This document shows positions 10,989 through 20,044 of a stretch of 64,000 bases of DNA, in pieces. Numbering within the stretch: position 1 is the first letter of the stretch; every line of letters begins with the position of its first letter. The notes below the pieces were generated by a model. That model did not search any database. It saw only the letters and a list, made by a program, of their open reading frames with translations, and was not told where the DNA came from. This DNA is from Globodera rostochiensis (taxonomy: Eukaryota > Nematoda > Chromadorea > Rhabditida > Heteroderidae), in the NCBI GenBank assembly GCA_018350325.1, contig JAEVLN010000024.1:961248-1025247 (forward strand). The letters run 5' to 3'. The translations under genes were made by a program, and so were the position numbers.

Positions 10989-11544
10989 AATTAAAAAGAT
11001 CCCCCAACAATTTTGGGTGAATTATCGTAGTACTGCGCAATTTTTCGGGTGTTTGAAAAATCGATGATGCTTCTGAAGAAACTGGGGACTGTAATTCGGA
11101 TGGAATTTCCTCTTCAATTAATGAAGATTTGATAAACTCCCTCGTATTTTCATCTTTCAAGTTTTTATCAACATCTTCACTTTCGTTTTCTCTTCTGAGC
11201 CTTTTTCTGGGCACTATGAATTTTCTTGGCTCCTCGGTTGCCTGGGTATTCGGCTGACTAACCCCCAAATATGGTGCAACATTAGGTGGCGGATTTTGGT
11301 TAACAATCACAACTCTTTGCGGTCTATTATCAACCATTCCTTTTATCATTCTTCGCTCCTTATAGAGCCAACTATGCCTACTCGCTTTAAGATCTTCACT
11401 TATTGTCGGATCTTCTAAATTTTGCATAATCTTTGCATCCAACGCGGCCTTTTCATTTTGCAAATAGTCTCCGCCCCTGAGCGAATTTAATAGTGCATGG
11501 TATTCAGCCTCCGGGACCATTGCCATTTTCTTTGCAAACTTCAT
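10963..11544 (-). CDS. Unknown protein, second ORF of the TIR-element cassette
   Basis: A 193-codon intronless ORF. The N-terminus MKFAKKMAMVPEAEYHALLN is followed by a helical region and RHSWLYKERRMIKG (residues 60-75). A low-complexity acidic/basic middle includes RKRLRRENESEDVDKN, a possible nuclear localisation signal. The C-terminus contains HPKLLGDLFNYVSKNKD. I do not recognise a named domain. From memory, similar short proteins with an MKF-KKM start occur as uncharacterised ORFs in virus-like elements of animals; this is unverified. It starts 10 nt after the upstream ORF ends, as in compact viral or transposon gene blocks. Confidence 0.55.
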   Translation of the reverse strand: MKFAKKMAMVPEAEYHALLNSLRGGDYLQNEKAALDAKIMQNLEDPTISEDLKASRHSWLYKERRMIKGMVDNRPQRVVIVNQNPPPNVAPYLGVSQPNTQATEEPRKFIVPRKRLRRENESEDVDKNLKDENTREFIKSSLIEEEIPSELQSPVSSEASSIFQTPEKLRSTTIIHPKLLGDLFNYVSKNKDT

Positions 11545-11554
11545 ATTATTTTTT

Positions 11555-11878
11555 CTAACAATGTTGAGCTAGAACGCTTAAAATCGGGACTAAGATCGCT
11601 CCTAATGCTATTCCGCTTCCCTGCTGTATCGCTTTTCTTTCTGAACGTGATCTGGCAATAGCCCGGTAAAAATCTGCGTACTGGATTAGTTTTTGTTTTT
11701 GGCCTTTATTAAGTTTGAAATTAAAACTCAAAATGTTTACACAAATTTCAACGATTGCCAAAATTTGATCGGTAGTTGCAGATTCGATTAATTCGTTCTT
11801 CTTTCGGTCTGAACTGTTTGAGGCTAGCTTTTTCAGAAATGATGTATTATTGCTTACTTTAGAGCTAAATTGGTGCAT
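11555..11878 (-). CDS. Unknown protein, first ORF of the TIR-element cassette
   Basis: A 107-codon intronless ORF. The middle reads ATTDQILAIVEICVNILSFN, followed by the amphipathic segment QKQKLIQYADFYRAIARSRS and a hydrophobic C-terminus IQQGSGIALGAILVPILSVL that could be a membrane-interacting tail. No named domain was recognised. The style (short, helical, basic, with a glycine-hydrophobic tail) resembles small accessory or minor structural proteins of virus-like DNA elements, but I cannot name a family. It is the promoter-proximal ORF of a three-gene block, all intact, on the strand opposite to the FLYWCH gene. Confidence 0.55.
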   Translation of the reverse strand: MHQFSSKVSNNTSFLKKLASNSSDRKKNELIESATTDQILAIVEICVNILSFNFKLNKGQKQKLIQYADFYRAIARSRSERKAIQQGSGIALGAILVPILSVLAQHC

Positions 11879-12539
11879 TTCATCATGTTTTCTTATTTGA
11901 ATTTGCTTTTATAGGTTTCATATGGTTCACCTTTTTTCCTAATATTCTCATACTTTGACTGTCATTCTCAATTTCGTCTACTGCTTTTCATATTTGTCAT
12001 TCTATACTCATTTCTGGCCATCTTTTTAGTATCCAATTTAACTTTTCCACTGTCATTTCTCATAATTCTGTAATAATTTATCAAAAATCTGACTCATATT
12101 TTCTCTTACCGACGTTTCTCCCCTTCATCCCCGAGTTACCACTATATTTTGTCAACCCTCCTGATAATACTTATAACTTGGAGCTATTTGAACGTTTCGT
12201 GTTGTAGTTTTTTTCTTTGTTTTCAACAAACTTACTTTTTTCCATATTTAAATTTTGTGTTTATGTTTTTTTTTGATCAAGTTCATTTTCGATTGGTAAA
12301 TATGCATCCCAACAGTCTTTTTTTTTAGCGGGGCGGTGAATGAAAAAGTTCAAATGTGTTTGTTTTGGTTGTTATTTTTATGTGGTGATTATAAATTTAA
12401 TTTAGTGGTAGGCTTTCGTTTTGGTTAACCAACAAAAAATTTCATCTGTTTAACTTTGGCATTGTATTTATGCATATTACCCCCATAAAACACGTGTCCT
12501 ATATACTTTTAGGTGAAATTTCACCCGATTTCACCTCTT

Positions 12540-12640
12540 TTCACCTATTTGAATTTCACCTTTTCACCCATTTGAGTTTCACCCTTTTCACCCATTTGCG
12601 TTTCACTCTTTTCGTCCATTTGCGTTTCACCTCAACATCA
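12540..12640. repeat. TTTCACC minisatellite at right end of TIR element
   Basis: Four to five units of about 23-24 bp, of the form TTTCACCCATTTGAG then TTTCACC, follow directly on the right inverted repeat. The unit looks like an amplification of the outermost inverted-repeat sequence (GAGGTGAAA in complement). Confidence 0.7.
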
Positions 12641-13019
12641 AACCATCATAATTTTTAATTTAATTTTTTTTATGGGCCTGAAATTTTTTGTGGTCTAAAC
12701 TACAAAAGGGGAAACAGGTTGACGGCCTTAATTTTTTGGACTTGAAAAGTGGTAATTACGGAAGGAAAAAACATTGAAGAAATTCATGAAATGTACTATC
12801 ACATTATGCCCTATTTAAAAATGTCACAAAAGTGAAAATCGATTTGCCGAATGTTTTTGTTGCAAAATTTGTGCGGAGATTGATTGGCAGGTGAGAAGGG
12901 AATTTTTGATGCACGGAGAAAGTTTGATTGACAGGTGCCGTAATGACCTTGAGGGATGGGGGACGGAAAATTAAATTTTGGATTTGGCAATGGGCCCAAT
13001 AGGTTTTGAGTGTTCAATT

Positions 13020-13420
13020 AAAAATCGGCCGCGCCTTTTTCAAACCTACTCCTCAATAAGCCCTGGGCGGCACAATCAATGGGCGGCCGGTACCCGGCCG
13101 GTTTAGGGATCGACAGGATTCGGCCCGCCCCCCGCAAATTTGGCGGTTGAGTCAAAAAGAATTAAACCCCTTCAAAGGTTTTGGCTTCGGGTCGGGATGA
13201 TCAAAAGAGTGCGTTATTTTTGGGTTTAATGGCGGCATGATCAAAGAACCGGATCCGCTCTCCAAAAGCTTGGGGCGGCAAGATCAAAAGAGGCGGACCC
13301 TTTCAATGGGTTTGGGTTTATGTGGCGGCAATATCAAAGGAACCGACCCTCCAATAGGTTTTGGCTTAGGTGGCGGTAAGATCAAAGACCGGCCGGTACC
13401 CGGCCGGTTTTGAGGCCTTA
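13020..13420. repeat. ~60-bp degenerate tandem repeat flanked by a palindrome
   Basis: Repeated units share GGTTTTGGCTTAGGTGGCGG and AAGATCAAAG...ACC; about five diverged copies are recognisable. Copies of the palindromic word GGCCGGTACCCGGCCGGTTT border the array at about 13085 and 13391. GC content is clearly above the surroundings. No coding function inferred. Confidence 0.6.
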
Positions 13421-14393
13421 TGCTGCTAACGGGTCGCCGGTTCCCCGAATTTTAGCAAAATTTTCGAGTTAATTCTGATCAGAATGCTTAAAGATTCGAG
13501 GATCAAAATGATCGAGTGGATGTCAGTTATGCATAATGAAAAGTACAAATGAAGCGAGGAAAATAGTTTTGTAAAACTATTCATAAAAATGCCAAAAAGT
13601 TTAAAACCTCAGGACAATAATTTCAAAAAATTATTGTTATTCCGTCCATGTAATGAACAACACAGAATAGCATCGATTGATGGATGGCTTTACCCATACA
13701 TTGAATGTTTTTACAGATAGTAAAAAATTAGAAATAAATAAAATGTCAAAGATTTAAACATTCTAAAACATAGTAGTAAAAAATTTGGTAATAAATAAAA
13801 TAAATGATTTTTATTATTTACTTAGAAATAAAATTAATTAGGTACATATTTTGCCACGTTTTTTATGAAAAAATTAAGCGAAGTCGATGCTCACGGCGCC
13901 TGTCAACACGCTGCTGTACTTCAACCGAAGCATTATGACAAATGCCTTCTTTAACACTACAGTAACCTACCAGCTTTTCACATGGTTTTTAAAAATTAAC
14001 CGATTTTCGAATTTTTCCCCTTTTTACGAATGGGAGAGGTCTGGGAAAAAATGAAAATTTTGGTGAATTCAATTAGAAAAATGTGCCTAAAATTTTCAAA
14101 AAAAGTCAGCAGTGTTTAAACCGCCGGTTTGGGTACCCGGTTTTCGGCTAACCGGGACAAATCCCTTCGGCGACGGCCAACCCAAAGAACGCGCAAAGAA
14201 TACGAGGACACTTTGCGGCGATTGAAACTGACAAATTAAACTAAATTAAATTTCGAATTAATTTACGGGTTCCCTCCAGTTCATTTCTCTGTAATGGACA
14301 AATTGTTTTAAAATAAATTAATCTTTTCATTAAATATTATTTATGCTTACACTTTTTTCTTTTCACACATTTATCATTTTTATGACTCACAAC
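13421..14393. other. No recognisable gene
   Basis: AT-rich sequence. A patch at 14120-14220 (CCGCCGGTTTGGGTACCCGG, then GGCTAACCGGG) belongs to the AACCGG word family seen again at 25.9 and 27.2 kb. The last 8 bases (14386-14393) are the left target duplication of the next element. Confidence 0.5.
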
Positions 14394-14704
14394 CAGTGTT
14401 TTCCTGTTCCAGCTTGGCCTGTTCTGTTCCTGTTCTGTTCCTGTTCTGTTCCTGTTCCTGTTCCTGTTCCTGTTCCTGTTCCTGTTCCTGTTCTATTCTA
14501 GAATTTAGAACAGCACAGGAACAGGAACAGATTCAAAATCCTTGGAACAGGAACAGAACAGGAACAGAACAGGAACAGAACAGGAACAGAACAGGAACAG
14601 AACAGGAACAGAACAGGAACAGAACAGGCCAAGCTAGAACAGGGTAAAAATTGAAGAATTGAACTTTTATTGAGTAATATATTTGAAATTTTCCAACTAT
14701 TCAG

Positions 14705-14880
14705 TATGATCTCAGGTGGCGTAGTGGTTAAACTGAGTGACGTGATTCAATTTTGGCTAAGGTTCAACTTTCCCTAGTGAAAATCTTTTTTATTCTTTTT
14801 ATTTTACTCCCTGGTGTGGTGTAATGGTGAGTGATATGTGATGCCTGAGGCTGTGGGTTCGAACCCCCGACTTTGTAAAT
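14705..14880 (+). repeat. Two tRNA-like (SINE-like) segments
   Basis: At 14716-14770 the sequence GGCGTAGTGGTTAA resembles a Pol III A box, followed by GGTTCAACTTTCC as a weak B box. At 14815-14870 the pair is GGTGTAATGGTGAG and GGTTCGAACCC, the latter a canonical B box. The T-arm and acceptor stems do not pair well, so these are not functional tRNA genes. Each is followed by a T-rich tract. Confidence 0.5.
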
Positions 14881-15292
14881 GATTTTTTTTTCTCTCTTTT
14901 TATGAACTTTGATGGTAATTAAAAATATTTTAGATTTAATATTTTTTGAAGACATATAAATTTTTTATTTGTTTCATTAAACTTGAGAAAAAAATCATAG
15001 GGGGACCCTTTTGTTTTGTTTTTAAAAATCAAGACCAATTTTTTTAACAATTCAAAATCTTCAAAAAATGGTTGCAAATCCCTTAACAAATTAAGTCAAA
15101 AATTCAAAATTTTCTCGGCGGCGCCTATCGGCACCAGGGATGGGCGGAATTCCGTTTTCCGTTTTTCCGTTGTTTTTGGGCCTTTTTTCCGTTTTCCGTT
15201 TTCCGTTAAAATGCCCTTTTTAACGGAAAAAAACGGAAAAAATATACACCCCTAAGAATGGGATTTTTGGAGGATTGTAATGCTGTTTGGTT

Positions 15293-15358
15293 GTGGTGTA
15301 ATGGTGAGTGGTTGGTGTGGGGAGATAAGTGTGGGTGGGGGTTCAGATCCCCGACAGT
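15293..15358 (+). repeat. tRNA-like (SINE-like) segment
   Basis: TGGTGTAATGGTGAGTGG (A-box-like) is followed by GGTTCAGATCCCC (B-box-like). It is a near relative of the segment at 14815-14870, implying amplification of a tRNA-derived sequence. Arms do not fold into a full cloverleaf. Confidence 0.45.
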
Positions 15359-15588
15359 GTCAGTGATTATTTCTTATTTTTCTGTATAGTTACGGTGGTT
15401 AAACAATTTTTAAAAATTCTTTTTAACTTTTTCCAATTACAAACAAACATTTTAGATGACAATTCACAAGCTTTTCATTCATTTTTTGTTGGACGAAATC
15501 AAAAAACATTTGGGGGATTTTGTTTTCCATTTTCATTTTTGGAGCGATTTTCTTAACAAATCTTGTTAAGTTTTTTAAAAAAATTCTT

Positions 15589-15745
15589 CCGGCGGCGCCT
15601 ATCGGCGCCGCCGGACCTTGCCACTCCTAATAAGCTTCAAAAATTGCCGAATTTTTTAAAATTTTGGTTGCAAATCCTTAACAAATTGAGTCGAAAATTT
15701 CAAAATTTTCTCCGGCGGCGCCTATCGGCACCGCCGACCCCCCCC
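15589..15745. repeat. Palindromic dispersed repeat, two tandem copies
   Basis: CGGCGGCGCCTATCGGC(G/A)CC near-palindromes stand at about 15591 and 15715. Between them lies the conserved tail ATCCTTAACAAATTGAGTC, AAAATTTCAAAATTTTCTC. It shows the repeat can be tandem with a period near 126 bp. Confidence 0.65.
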
Positions 15746-16599
15746 CCACCCAAAAGCTTTAGATTCAGAAGGTTGCTGAAAAAAAGACACCCTTCAAAAT
15801 TTTTAAAAATAACTACTGTTAATATTTCAAAAAATATTTATTAAATAAATTATTTTTAAAAAAAAAAATAATTTTTTTATTTTATTTGAAAATTTTTCCG
15901 TTTTCCGTTTTCCGTTTTTCCGTTGTTTTTGGCCCTTTTTTCCGTTTTACGTTTTCCGTTAAAAAAAATATTTCCGTTTTTCCGTTTTCCGTTTTTTGAA
16001 AATAAATTTCCGCCCATCCCTGATCGGCACCGCCGACCCCCCCCCCCTGATGTAAAGCAGAATTCTCAAAAAATTTTGAATTTGAGTTGCTCCCCATTCT
16101 CAAAATTGGGTCGCCCCCGACCTTCGACATGACCAACCCCAAGTCTCGGGGTAAAGTCTTGGTAAGGTTAGGTCTCGAGCATCACTAGGAAGTGATTGAA
16201 CACTTTGTCCAATGCATCATCAATTAAAATTTCAGACTGAATTTCACTCGGAAAATTTTTAATTTGGAACAGTCTAAGAACAGTTTACTCTGTTCTGTTC
16301 CTGTTCTGTTCCTGTTCCTGTTCTGTTCTCGAGGTCGGAACAGAACAGGAACAGAACAGACAGGCTGTTCTAAGATTTTAGAACAGAACAGGAACAGGAA
16401 CAGGTTCAAAATTGTTGGAACAGGAAAACACTGCTCACAACCGTTTCAATAAACAAATGATTGCTCCGTCTATTCGGCTAAATCGCCGCCATTCATTCAC
16501 ATTCCGACGCACAGTATTCTATATTTAAAAAGGGAATTAATTTAAAAAATTATCCAAATTGCTTATTTTCGCTTTTAAGTGAAAAAATCAATATTAAAA

Positions 16600-17052
16600 A
16601 TGATTAGCCTTATCGCTTTTGCCATTGTTATGTTGTCTTTCACGGAGGGTAAAAAAATTCGGCAAAGTTTCTTTAATTAAATATGCCCTAAGGCCTGAAA
16701 TGCGGCGTCAAGTACGACGTTGGCGAAAAATTCAGTCAGGACACACTGGACGAGTTCGATTGCGTCGTCGATGGACACAAATGCGTTTATGCCGAATGTT
16801 TGGGGGGACAAAGTAAATGAATGGTTAATTTGTGTTAATTAAATTAGAGTTGGTTGGTTGCACAAAAATCCCAAATTTTTTGGGACAAATTGTCACCCAA
16901 TAAAACGCCAATTTATTTGTTTAGGCCCCGCTTGGCCCAAATTCGCCAACTGCAAAGATCCGAACAGCGTGAACTGCACGCATTTAACACGGGAATGTGA
17001 AGCGCAGTGGGGCAAGGGCTGTTGCTACGTGTGCGGCACGGACCAAAATTAA
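16600..17052 (+). CDS. Small secreted 10-cysteine protein (3 exons)
   Basis: Exons 16600-16648, 16693-16812 and 16925-17052 join in phase (GT-AG introns of 44 and 112 bp) to encode 98 residues. The first exon is a signal peptide (MISLIAFAIVMLSFTEG). The mature part has ten cysteines, including KCGVKYDV, DEFDCVVDGHKC, YAECLGG, FANCKDP, VNCTHLTREC and GKGCCYVCG, so five disulphides are possible. I do not recognise a named Cys-rich family. It would be exported; in a plant-parasitic nematode this size and composition suit a secreted gland or surface protein, but no host-directed role is shown. The nearest neighbours are transposons upstream and repeats downstream. Confidence 0.8.
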
Positions 17053-17425
17053 AACAATTCTTTACACAACAGTACTCCTCCTCCGGCTCGTTCAACGATA
17101 TGATCCGCGCTGAAAACATTGTTGAAATGCTGCGGGAAATAATCGAACGTTTGTTTGGATGCCAAAAGCTGAATGAAGCATTAAATATTTGCATATTGAT
17201 TTGCAAATCATTAATTACTTCCGGAAATTTTTCACAATGCTCAACACACCCCTTCAAATCCCCAGTTTTGATTTTGCCCCCAATTTGATGAATCTCCTTT
17301 TTGTTGTTCTGTTCAAAACGTGCGCTAATTTACGGGCATTATTTCTAAAAATTGAAAATAAAAGGCGGTTGGTTACACGTAGCCGCGTATTCTTTGGAGG
17401 AATATTTCTTTTCTAAGTTTTATCA
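17053..17425. other. Downstream region, possible extra exon
   Basis: A plus-strand frame (about 17095-17290) reads FNDMIRAENIVEMLREIIER, then FGCQKLNEALNICILICKSL, which looks helical and coding-like. It is not in phase with the 10-Cys gene stop and has no clear start, so it may be 3' untranslated sequence or a remnant exon. Confidence 0.25.
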
Positions 17426-17429
17426 GGTA

Positions 17430-18030
17430 AAAAAAAATTGATCGTTTTTTATCAAAGCTAATTTTATTTTCAAAATTAAAATTTTATGATTTATTTAATT
17501 TGACATTAAAACAAAAAAAGATGATTTCAGGCTGTTGGTTTTTATTTGACAAATGATGCCGTCGACTTCGCTGTCCCCTCCCATTAATTTTTGGTTTTGT
17601 AAATTGAGTTAATTGAAACACTGAAAAATTAACAATAGAAAATTCGGTCAAAAGAGAAAGAAAATTTTAAATGATTAACATTCCGCGACAAATAATTTTC
17701 AATAAATGGCATTTAAAAAAGTTGTTCATTAATGCAAAATTATATACAATTACATTAATAGTTTTGATACCCATAATTTTACGGCATGTTTCAAGCAACT
17801 TTGTCTGCCAACTTCATTGTACGTTAATAAATGATTATTAGAGCCGAGATTTTCAAAAGTTTTTACATGTTTTTTTGCGAAAGGGTTTGACTAGAGAAAG
17901 CCCGGATCTCGAAAAGAATTAGAGCGACTTTTAAAATCAGATATTTTGGCATTTTTGAGACACGGTGGGTGTTGAAAACGGCTTTTAGAAAAAGTTTTGC
18001 AACAAATTAATTCTTTCTGTAGGGGGGGGG
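17430..18030. repeat. Direct repeat flanking the left receptor copy (copy without insertions)
   Basis: This stretch matches 21660-22970 in the same orientation, for example TGCCGTCGACTTCGCTG, AATTCGGTC(A/G)AAAGAGAAAG and GGTGTTGAAAACGGCTTTTA. It lacks the two small transposons (21739-21908 and 22037-22165) carried by the other copy, so it preserves the pre-insertion arrangement. Confidence 0.7.
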
Positions 18031-18101
18031 GGTGTAGAAAAATAGAAGCCCCGGTGCTTCTAATAGAGGAAATACGGTAAGTAAACATTATGAAAAGGCT
18101 G

Positions 18102-19897
18102 TCAATTGTTGTACGGAACTGCAATTCCGTTCTGCAATTGATGGCCAACAGCTCCTCCAAATGCCCGATCATTATTGTTTCGGGGTCCTTCAATTTTGAC
18201 GACACCAATATTTGCGCCATCGGTAAAGCGAATGATCGCAAAATCTTTGATCAGCTGTTGACGGAATGTGCCACTAGCCCACAACAGTAACCAACTGGAA
18301 ATCACTACAGTACCTGTTTATGATGTAACCGTTTAAATTTCAGTCTTCAAATTTTAATTGTTTTATATGTACAAGAATTAATATCGGAAAATCTTCCGTT
18401 CCACCTATGTCCGTAATTAGTGGGTAATAGACGATCAGCATAGTAATTGTTTTCGGATTCATGTTAGAAATAATTTGAATCTGTGATGTAAAATTGTCAA
18501 TGTTTATTTAAACTTTAATACAAATTAATATTAACGCTTTTCATTTACCAAAAGCAGGCTTGTGCCCAGCGCGTGACCCAAAAAAGTTGCCAATGCATAA
18601 ACCAACAATTTCTTCTCAATTTGATCACAGTTGTTGTTCCCATTCTTGCTAACTTTTTTCACATGTAATTTGTATGCCACGAAAGTGCAAATGTTTAGCA
18701 AAACGCAAACAATCGTAAAGATGACAGAGAAGATGGCATCAATATAAATGATATAGTTAAGGTATGGGGCGGGGCCTTAATGATATTGAATAATTTCAAT
18801 AATTCATTTTTAATATGAATACCACTAATTTGTAAATAATGAAGGTACTTTTCGGAATTGTGCCTACACCTTAAAATTTTAAAAAAGGTCAACAAAAGGG
18901 CGTTGAAAACATCATACCGTGTTACCTCTTGTAATTCCACATGTGGATTCATTTTTCAACCTCCTCAGAAAGTGTGGAATTATTAGAGAGTGTGGAATTA
19001 TCAGAGAGTGTGGAATTATCAGAGAGTGTGGAATTACAAGAGGGGTAACACGGTATATGGAGATTCAAAGTGCTGATCACGAATCTGATAATATTTTTAA
19101 GATCCGACATATCTAAGACTTGAAAATCTATAATTTTTGATTTGTTTTTGACCTTTTTTTAAATTTTAAGGTGTAGGCACAAAACCCTAAAGTTCGTTAG
19201 GCTTAGGCCTAAGCCTAACAAACTCTATAAGAATATTCATACATCTCCAGCTTCAGCCATAATGAAACTGCGGTCTGTGGATGAATTTGGATTGTTCAAT
19301 TGAATAATTCCATTCTCTTTGAATGCCGGCCAACATGTCAGTATTGGCACACAGAAAACAAACATTGTTAAAAATGGAAGAAATTTGCGCCACATCTTAA
19401 AAATAGCAAAACTATAAAACCTTTTAAATTATTTAATTTAAAAATAACCTTTTCATGTTTTATTGGCATTATGATTGCGGTCAATCGATTCAACAATATT
19501 AAAATAGTGGCTAAATTATTCGCTTGAAATGTGTGTGCGGCAAGGAACAAGTCCATTGCGAGCATCCAATTTGGGAACTTTGAATAAATCGGGTAAAGTA
19601 CGGCACCGATTATGGAGGGTAATCGTTGGGCGTAGAAAGAGTTTAATACGCCCAACCAATCCTTAAACAATTTTTAGAAAAAGCTTTTAGTTAATTATAA
19701 TTCTTTTTCGATCATTTTTAATTTATTACCGGAATTGCCCGCATAACAAAAAGGGCGTAGAACGAGTTGTGAAACTGCTTGTGCCGAACAATGGTGACAA
19801 TTTCGGCAATATAAAGTGCCATTGACGGGATGCTTATACAAATGGCTAAGCAGATGGTTGGATTTCGAACTGAGATGGACCAATCGACAAAGTCCAT
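18102..19897 (-). pseudogene. Srg-like chemoreceptor, left copy (frameshift in exon 4)
   Basis: Six exons correspond one to one with the intact gene at 38534-39960: exon 1 19897-19730, exon 2 19661-19449, exon 3 19395-19243, exon 4 beginning about 18783, exon 5 about 18482-18407, exon 6 about 18313-18102. Exon 3 is 3 nt shorter, in frame. Exon 4 starts GCCCCGCCCCATACC where the other copy has GCCCCATACC; this 5-bp duplication shifts the frame and leads to an early stop unless an unseen acceptor is used. All other exons, including the C-terminal tail, remain open, so the inactivation is recent. Intron 3 carries a palindromic insertion absent from the right copy. Confidence 0.8.
18850..19232. 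mobile_element. Palindromic (foldback/MITE) insertion in receptor intron 3
   Basis: Inverted ends GTGCCTACACCTTAAAATTT (18860-) and its complement (to 19180) enclose a second inverted pair, ATACCGTGTTACC / GGTAACACGGTAT (18913-18930 and 19038-19056). Between these stand four copies of AGAGTGTGGAATTAT. Next to the right end is TTAGGCTTAGGCCTAAGCC (19198-). The right receptor copy lacks the whole block. No target duplication was found. Confidence 0.65.
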
Positions 19898-20044
19898 TGT
19901 TAGTTGTATTTGAATTATTCTAAATATTTTTATTAATATTTTCTTTGTATTAAAAAGATGTAAGTAAAAGGCACACATTTCAATGAATTGAATCGATTGT
20001 TTCACATATTTTTTTGGTGTTCTGTATACATCTTTATTTTTTAA

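Larger units (their letters stand above)
10184..12540. mobile_element. TIR-bounded element with FLYWCH gene and three-ORF cassette
   Basis: Left (10184-10256) and right (12466-12540) ends are inverted repeats of about 72 bp. They share AGAGGTGAAATCGGGTGAAA, then CACCTAAA, GTATATAGG, GTTTTA and GGTAATATGCA in order, with small indels. Between them lie one plus-strand ORF (FLYWCH finger, hugging the left end) and three closely packed minus-strand ORFs. Only the right end continues into a minisatellite built from TTTCACC words (12540-12640), so the exact outer boundary and target duplication are unresolved. No transposase or integrase catalytic domain was recognised, so it is either non-autonomous or uses one I do not recognise. 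Confidence 0.7.
15135..16022. mobile_element. hAT-like element, CCGTTTT word family (nested)
   Basis: The ends are CAGGGATGGGCGGAA (15135-15149) and its exact complement (16008-16022). Perfect target duplications ATCGGCAC flank it (15127-15134 and 16023-16030). Removing it restores an intact copy of the CGGCGGCGCCTATCGGCACC repeat, proving the insertion site. Each end carries about 110-130 bp of CCGTTTT/AACGGAA words. Inside lie another tRNA-like segment (15293-15357) and two copies of the palindromic repeat at about a 126-bp period. A solitary end of the same family is at 50277-50400 inside osm-3. Confidence 0.92.
14394..16433. mobile_element. hAT-like element, GGAACAG word family, with nested insertions
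   Basis: The ends are CAGTGTTTTCCTGTTCCA (from 14394) and its exact complement (to 16433). Perfect 8-bp target duplications CTCACAAC stand at 14386-14393 and 16434-16441. Both ends consist of direct and inverted GGAACAG/CTGTTCC words (14394-14645 and 16265-16433). The interior holds tRNA-like segments, the palindromic dispersed repeat, and a second complete element (15135-16022). No transposase frame is visible, so it is non-autonomous. Confidence 0.88.

Noticed and set aside
14396..14647. Cys/Ser and Glu/Gln/Asn repeat ORF
   Set aside because: It lies wholly in GGAACAG words at the end of a hAT-like element.
14705..14880. tRNA genes
   Set aside because: A- and B-box matches are present, but acceptor and T stems do not pair; best seen as SINE-like relics.
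4834..16187. One 11-kb element bounded by TAGTGATGCACGAG and CTCGAGCATCACTA
   Set aside because: The termini are complementary, but there is no target duplication and several independent elements lie between; they are more likely ends of separate copies.
19198..19220. Interstitial telomere
   Set aside because: Only two TTAGGC units face their complement; too short to claim a telomere relic, though noted as a finding.
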